DNA of 64,000 bases, taken from positions 23,771,068-23,835,067 of the forward strand of contig CM073538.1 of the NCBI GenBank assembly GCA_037074615.1, written 5' to 3'. Shown piece after piece: positions 59,193 to 64,000 of the stretch. Position 1 is the stretch's first letter, and the number at the start of each line of letters is the position of its first letter. The translations under genes were made by a program, and so were the position numbers. Under the pieces are notes generated by a model. It searched no databases and was not told the origin of the DNA. It was given only the letters and a program-made list of their open reading frames with translations. The stretch is from Leucaena leucocephala. Its lineage: Eukaryota; Streptophyta; Magnoliopsida; Fabales; Fabaceae.

Positions 59193-62100
59193 TTATCTTA
59201 CTAAAAACAAGAAGGAAAAAAGGGGGGGGGGGAACTACAAGTGATGCCTTTACTCGTAATGATTACATTATTATTATTAAGTATTTGCGTACGTTTGAAT
59301 CAAATTTCCACCAGATCGAACATATATATGTAAATCTGATAAAAATGAAACAGAAATTAATATAATTTCCACAAAACTTGGAGAATATTTATACTATTTT
59401 TTATCATAATTATAAGAATTAGTTAATTTTTTTATAGATCGAGTGAGCTAAATAAATAAATTAATTATAACTAATATATAAATCAATTAATTAATTTAAA
59501 TAAATTAAAATATATATAATATAATTTTTTAAAAAAATTAAATTTAAATATAATTAATTAATTTATGTGACTTCATATATCTCCTTAAAAAAATCAATTG
59601 CCTCTTCTAATTATGGAAGGGAGTATAATGTAGTCTAAGCTTTACATAAAACAATCCTTTCGTTCTTAATATGATAATGAATACATTTGTTAAATTACCT
59701 TTTTAGTATGCATATTATCTTAAAATGAATTTTAACAAAAATTATGTCATATTTAAGATAAAAAATACTTAGATGATAATTTAATTAAATCTTACACCCT
59801 TTGATCCGTTATGTAGGGCGATATTTAGAGTTGATGGTCTTATATAGAAATCACTTGGTAAATTATTAATTAACATTTTTTTCTAATATTACTCACAGTA
59901 CATTAAAATTTATTGGGAATGGACTTGAAATTCGTTGTAAATTGTTCTATGCTCTTAAATAGAGATAAACTTGCCAAAAAGAAATTAAAACAAAATTAAT
60001 AAATCAACTATCTCTACTTAATCAATTTTGATAAGGTAATTAGAAGTGACTTATTGTAATAAGAAAAATAATAATAAGTGCTAAGAAGTTAAATCTATTT
60101 TCTTTTTAACTTGTATCTTTTTTTATATATAAAAATTTATAAAAAGGGGTTAGGCTCACCCATAATCTAAAGATATAACGAAGTTTTTTTTTCTTCTAAA
60201 TAATACTAATGTCAAATAGAGCAAGTCGTCTATTATCCTCAAATCTAAATTTAGGCACTCAAACCGAAAGGAGATAAACAGGGATAAGGGATCTTTTTTG
60301 CTGAGATATTGTCTTTATTTATTCGCATAATGGAAGGGTAAAGATTACAAAATTTGACTAAGGTAGCTAATTGTGTACCATTCGTGTCATTTTCTTAGGT
60401 AGCCACGCTCCATCTATAGCCGCACCAAACTACAGTATACTATTAGAAATTAACACTTAATAATTTATTAATTCAATAATAGTTTTATATTTTGAAACCC
60501 TTTCTGTTATTCATGCATTCGTTCTCATGATACCGATTACTTCCGTTGAATTATTTGTTCCATCGCAGCAACGCATGATTGGAACACGCTAAAATTAATT
60601 TGGCCATCACAATTTTATATAGGAGTACATGTCATAAGAGCAATATTATTAACTATCTTCTTTTATATATTAGGAGGGTTTTTGTACTATTCATCTTCTA
60701 TCTACATCCCACCTCACACCTATCACTTGAGCTTCTCTCTAATAACTTAAAATAAGTTCTTATTTTAATTTTTCTATATCATGTCAAATTCATAGTTGTC
60801 AATAAAAAATTGTTTAAGAAAATTATATAAGTATTTTTTCTAATTTTATAAATTTTAATATAATATTAAAACACTATTACCATTCTTCAAGGAATTTATT
60901 TAGTTTACATTTAGAACATCGAAATTTGGCCTCGGTCAGCTGGTGCCTACCAGATGGAACTAAAATGAAGAACAGTAGTTCGATTAATAAAAAATTGGCA
61001 TCTGACAATAAAAGACGAGCAGCATGAGAGAATTTTCACGAAGGAATCAGAAGAAAATAATTATGCACTAATTATTCCCAGAATCAAATTATGTACTTCG
61101 CTGTTATTTCGCACTCCGCCTGGACTGGACTTCATTCAATTCAAAATTCGAAAGCAGTATTTTGATAACCCAGATTCCTTCATGATTCTCTTGCAACAAA
61201 CTACAGCTTTCAATTTCATTCCTTTGATTCAGCAAATACAGAGACAGAGTACAGTTCACAAGTATTGCCTTCCACATGGAAACCTACCATCCTAAAAAGT
61301 AAAAGATACCTTTTTCTTTACAAGAAAACAACAAGCAGAAACCTTTAGACCTTCTGCTCAAGAAAATGACATTTAAAGTAACGTTACCACATTCGGCTTC
61401 TTGAAAAAGCAACCAACACCTTATCATTGAACACCAAAAGGCATAGTTGAAACTTGTGTGCCTTTTCTACTCAACATGTCAAAATCAATATTCATTAAAG
61501 CTCCGGAGTGATACGTTAACATCATCAGCCATTACAATTTACAAGATCTAAAAAGCGGCCTCACCACGAACTGTTACAAGTGCAAGGTCCTACTCATCAA
61601 TTCACAAGTTCTCAGCTGGTTTCAACTGGGGAAGGCACATGGGCATCTAAGCTAGGTTCATTATGGACAAGACTCATCACTCATGCAATTATAAATTAAT
61701 CTCCATCCAACGACCTGAAAAAAATTAATTTAAGCCCTACGCTCATCGTTGAATTATAGAAGTTTTCCACACGGACCCAAATCTATTTATCCAAGTAAGT
61801 TTCTAAAATGAATGGCACAAAGTTGAGAGTTATCTAAAACAGCTACTAAATGTTGTAGGGCATTTTCTTTTTGCTTCTTTCCTAATATATTCGATTGACT
61901 AATATGTATATACAATAAATACCCACACTCTGGGTCTGAGGCAGAGTATTGTACTGATTGAACCCATATGCTTAAAATATCAATAAAAACTGTTCTGCTC
62001 AAGCTGATTGCGTTTTCCGATACCAATGAGTATGTGTATTTTTTACCCATCCTAATAGAAACAAAACAAACAAAAAAACACCTTTGGTACGGTTTTAAAA

Positions 62101-62815
62101 TGTTGGCCATGGAATTATTCAATAGAAGCACATGAAAAGGGACCTCTTTCAAAGAATCAATAGTGTAGTGCCAGTGTGTGAAAAGGGGAAGAAATGTCCA
62201 TATACTATATTTCACTAAAAAATTTTAAAACAAATATCCAGAGATATCATCCTAAAAATAAACTAAAATTACAGCAGAGTCACACCTCCTTCCCCCAACT
62301 CAACAGATTGAAAACCAAATATCTGTAATTCTACATTTAAAGGTGAAGGTAAACAAACTCAAGAACCCCATTCTAGCGAAGTATATTGCTTCAAACAAGA
62401 AACACAATGAAAGGGAAACATAAAAATACGTATGCCAGATAGAGAAAGGCAGACGTTAACAACAAGCAAAAAGCTCATACAGCTTAAACAGACGATTTAG
62501 GAATATGAAAAAAATGGAAGGTTTTAGAGATCCGAGAAGCTGCTTTTATTGATGGAAGTTACACCTTAGAAAAACAAAAGACAAAGCAGTAAATTGGTTT
62601 GGTTGTTAATGGTGTACAGAAAACGTATCCTCAAACAGCAAGCAAACTGTTAGACAGCTAATACTAAATTGAGCTTCTAAATCTTGAGAGGAACATATGT
62701 TTCAATTATATAATTTTGAATTAGAAAATAAACGATTTAATCACAAGAAGCTTTAAACAAGACAAATACGGAGAACAAATAAGACCAATATACATGTTCA
62801 AAGAATTAACGAGTG

Positions 62816-62863
62816 CAAGTAAATAAACTCTAAGTAATAACAAGTAAATAAACTCTAAGTGAT
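62816..62863. repeat. 25-bp tandem duplication
   Basis: CAAGTAAATAAACTCTAAGT occurs at 62816-62835 and again at 62841-62860, separated by AATAA. Confidence 0.9.
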
Positions 62864-64000
62864 CATATATTTATAAGATCAAGGATTGAAATCATTAAAA
62901 CCGGTATATGGAAAGAAAAAGTACAGTTTCACATTTAATTGTTGCGGCAGATGATGAATTGTTCTGGCTAATACGAGGGGTATAAGATCTATATGCATTA
63001 TAACCAAGGGGGAGTCAATTGAACAATTTATTTCATTTGCACCATATTTACCTCCTGTTATAAGTAACAACTTAAGTGTGTTAAATTATTACATAATCAT
63101 TTGTAGACTACAGCCGAACGAATCTAAATACTCAAACCCATCAATGAAAAAGTAAAAAATCCGATCGAGTTTCACACACTCCAGAGGAATAAAATGAAAT
63201 TGCACACTCCATGTCAGACAAGAAGGGCAAACGAAATAGTTTCAAATGAAATGCCGAATTGGCGACAAAATTTAAATTGCTACATGGGCAAGAATCACAT
63301 CGCAGTGATTACTAGCTCGTCCAGCAACTACAGAAAACAGAGAAGTATAAATTCATAGGAGATATACAGAAAAGGAGAAGAAAACCAAAACATGAAAATT
63401 TAGCGGAAGGGATTCGATCCTTTTGTTTTCTAAGAGGAACGAAAGGTCAAAATTTAGAGTTTCTCCGTAATTTCTTGGCGACAAACAGAGCACATGGAAA
63501 TTAGTGAGGGACAGAGACAGGAAAAGAGAGAAAGAGGCAAAGTGAGCGCTGGATGCAGAGGTTTATCGACCGATTCATGCTTTGTGTTTTTCACACAACA
63601 AAATTCAGGAAGAGATCGATGAACCGCTGCCTCCAGTGACTTACACCCCCGAGCTTCCAAATCACAAAATCACATTCAAAAAATCAAGAAATCCTCGCAA
63701 AATACTTCTTCTCCTCAACAAACACAAAACAGAGTCACCAGGTACTTTACAAGATCTAACAAAAAAGTTTTTCCAGCTGAACGAAACATCAAGAGCCGCA
63801 GATCTAGGCATACACGTAGAGTACACTAGATAATACGAGTTATTCAATCGCAAGCTGCACGTTAAAAAATAAAATTTCGAAAAACATTAAGAATATATGA
63901 TACGCTGATAAAGGGGAGGAGAGAGACACACACACACATAAACCAGGAATCTGTATTCGCCATTGCCGTCGAGTGGGTGGGGGTGTCGCTCTCCCTCTCT

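Larger units (their letters stand above)
58267..64000. other. Right-edge region without a supported gene
   Basis: Contains an ERF fragment, an AT-rich repeat and a G run (about 59221-59232). AT-rich stretches at 59350-59600 resemble 48820-49200. On the minus strand at about 61717 a good acceptor (TTTTTTTCAG) precedes a short open tail with an early stop in every frame, and from 61200 to 61700 the sequence resembles a 3' UTR. At 63960 the minus strand has an ATG (MANTDSW). A minus-strand gene may span the edge, but I find no coding exon linking the two. Confidence 0.35.

Noticed and set aside
61787..62215. 142-codon minus-strand frame
   Set aside because: It starts at GTG, has irregular composition and no recognisable domain, and looks like open AT-rich intron or intergenic sequence.
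1..64000. Search for CRISPR-like arrays, tRNA or rRNA genes, or endogenous viral genes
   Set aside because: No spaced direct-repeat array, rRNA stretch or tRNA-like A/B boxes stood out by eye, and the only reverse transcriptase is that of plant LTR and LINE elements. A tRNAscan run would be needed to exclude tRNAs fully.

Overview
This is plant nuclear DNA, most probably from a eudicot. It is AT-rich, its genes are interrupted by short GT-AG introns, it has many microsatellites and degenerate transposons, and its proteins are plant-type: plastid enolase, agmatine deiminase, the thylakoid calcium sensor CAS, CPP1, a plant tetraspanin, B3 and AP2/ERF factors, and a strictosidine-synthase-like protein. 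I cannot name the species. There is no sign of bacterial, organellar or viral sequence.

Layout. 1-3.6 kb: intergenic, with microsatellites and a few unassigned coding-like segments. 3.7-4.2 kb (+): intact single-exon B3-domain gene. 7.7-15.1 kb (-): six-exon STK16-like protein kinase locus with two in-frame stops and two frame breaks; its last intron is swollen to 4.1 kb by a probable 3.6-kb solo LTR. 15.3-20.3 kb (-): a complete but decayed Ty3/gypsy retrotransposon with 341-bp LTRs and a perfect 5-bp target duplication, sitting about 145 bp upstream of the kinase start codon. 21.5-22.7 kb: remnants of another LTR element. 23.0-29.1 kb (-): intact ten-exon agmatine deiminase with one GC-AG intron and a LINE fragment in intron 6. 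31.7-32.9 kb (+): strictosidine-synthase-like pseudogene. 33.7-36.2 kb (-): intact kinetochore protein MIS12. 36.5-37.6 kb: two Tourist-like MITEs end to end. 38.3-41.6 kb (-): intact plastid enolase. 43.1-44.0 kb (+): intact tetraspanin. 46.2-48.6 kb (-): intact CPP1. 50.8-51.4 kb (-): remnant of a peroxisomal acyl-activating enzyme (AAE17/18 type). 52.8-54.6 kb (-): intact CAS. 57.6-58.3 kb (+): intact AP2/ERF factor followed by a partial copy of its own 3' end. 58.3-64.0 kb: no gene I can support.

The genes do not form a pathway or cluster. Three (ENO1, CPP1, CAS) encode plastid proteins, but neighbours on a plant chromosome need not be related. I reconstructed the exons by hand from splice signals and reading phase. 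Every intact model closes in phase from ATG to stop, giving 376, 235, 492, 267, 250 and 382 residues for AIH, MIS12, ENO1, the tetraspanin, CPP1 and CAS. I found no convincing undescribed biological system. The notable content is the contrast between intact housekeeping genes and three dead neighbours, and the nested transposon history of the kinase locus.
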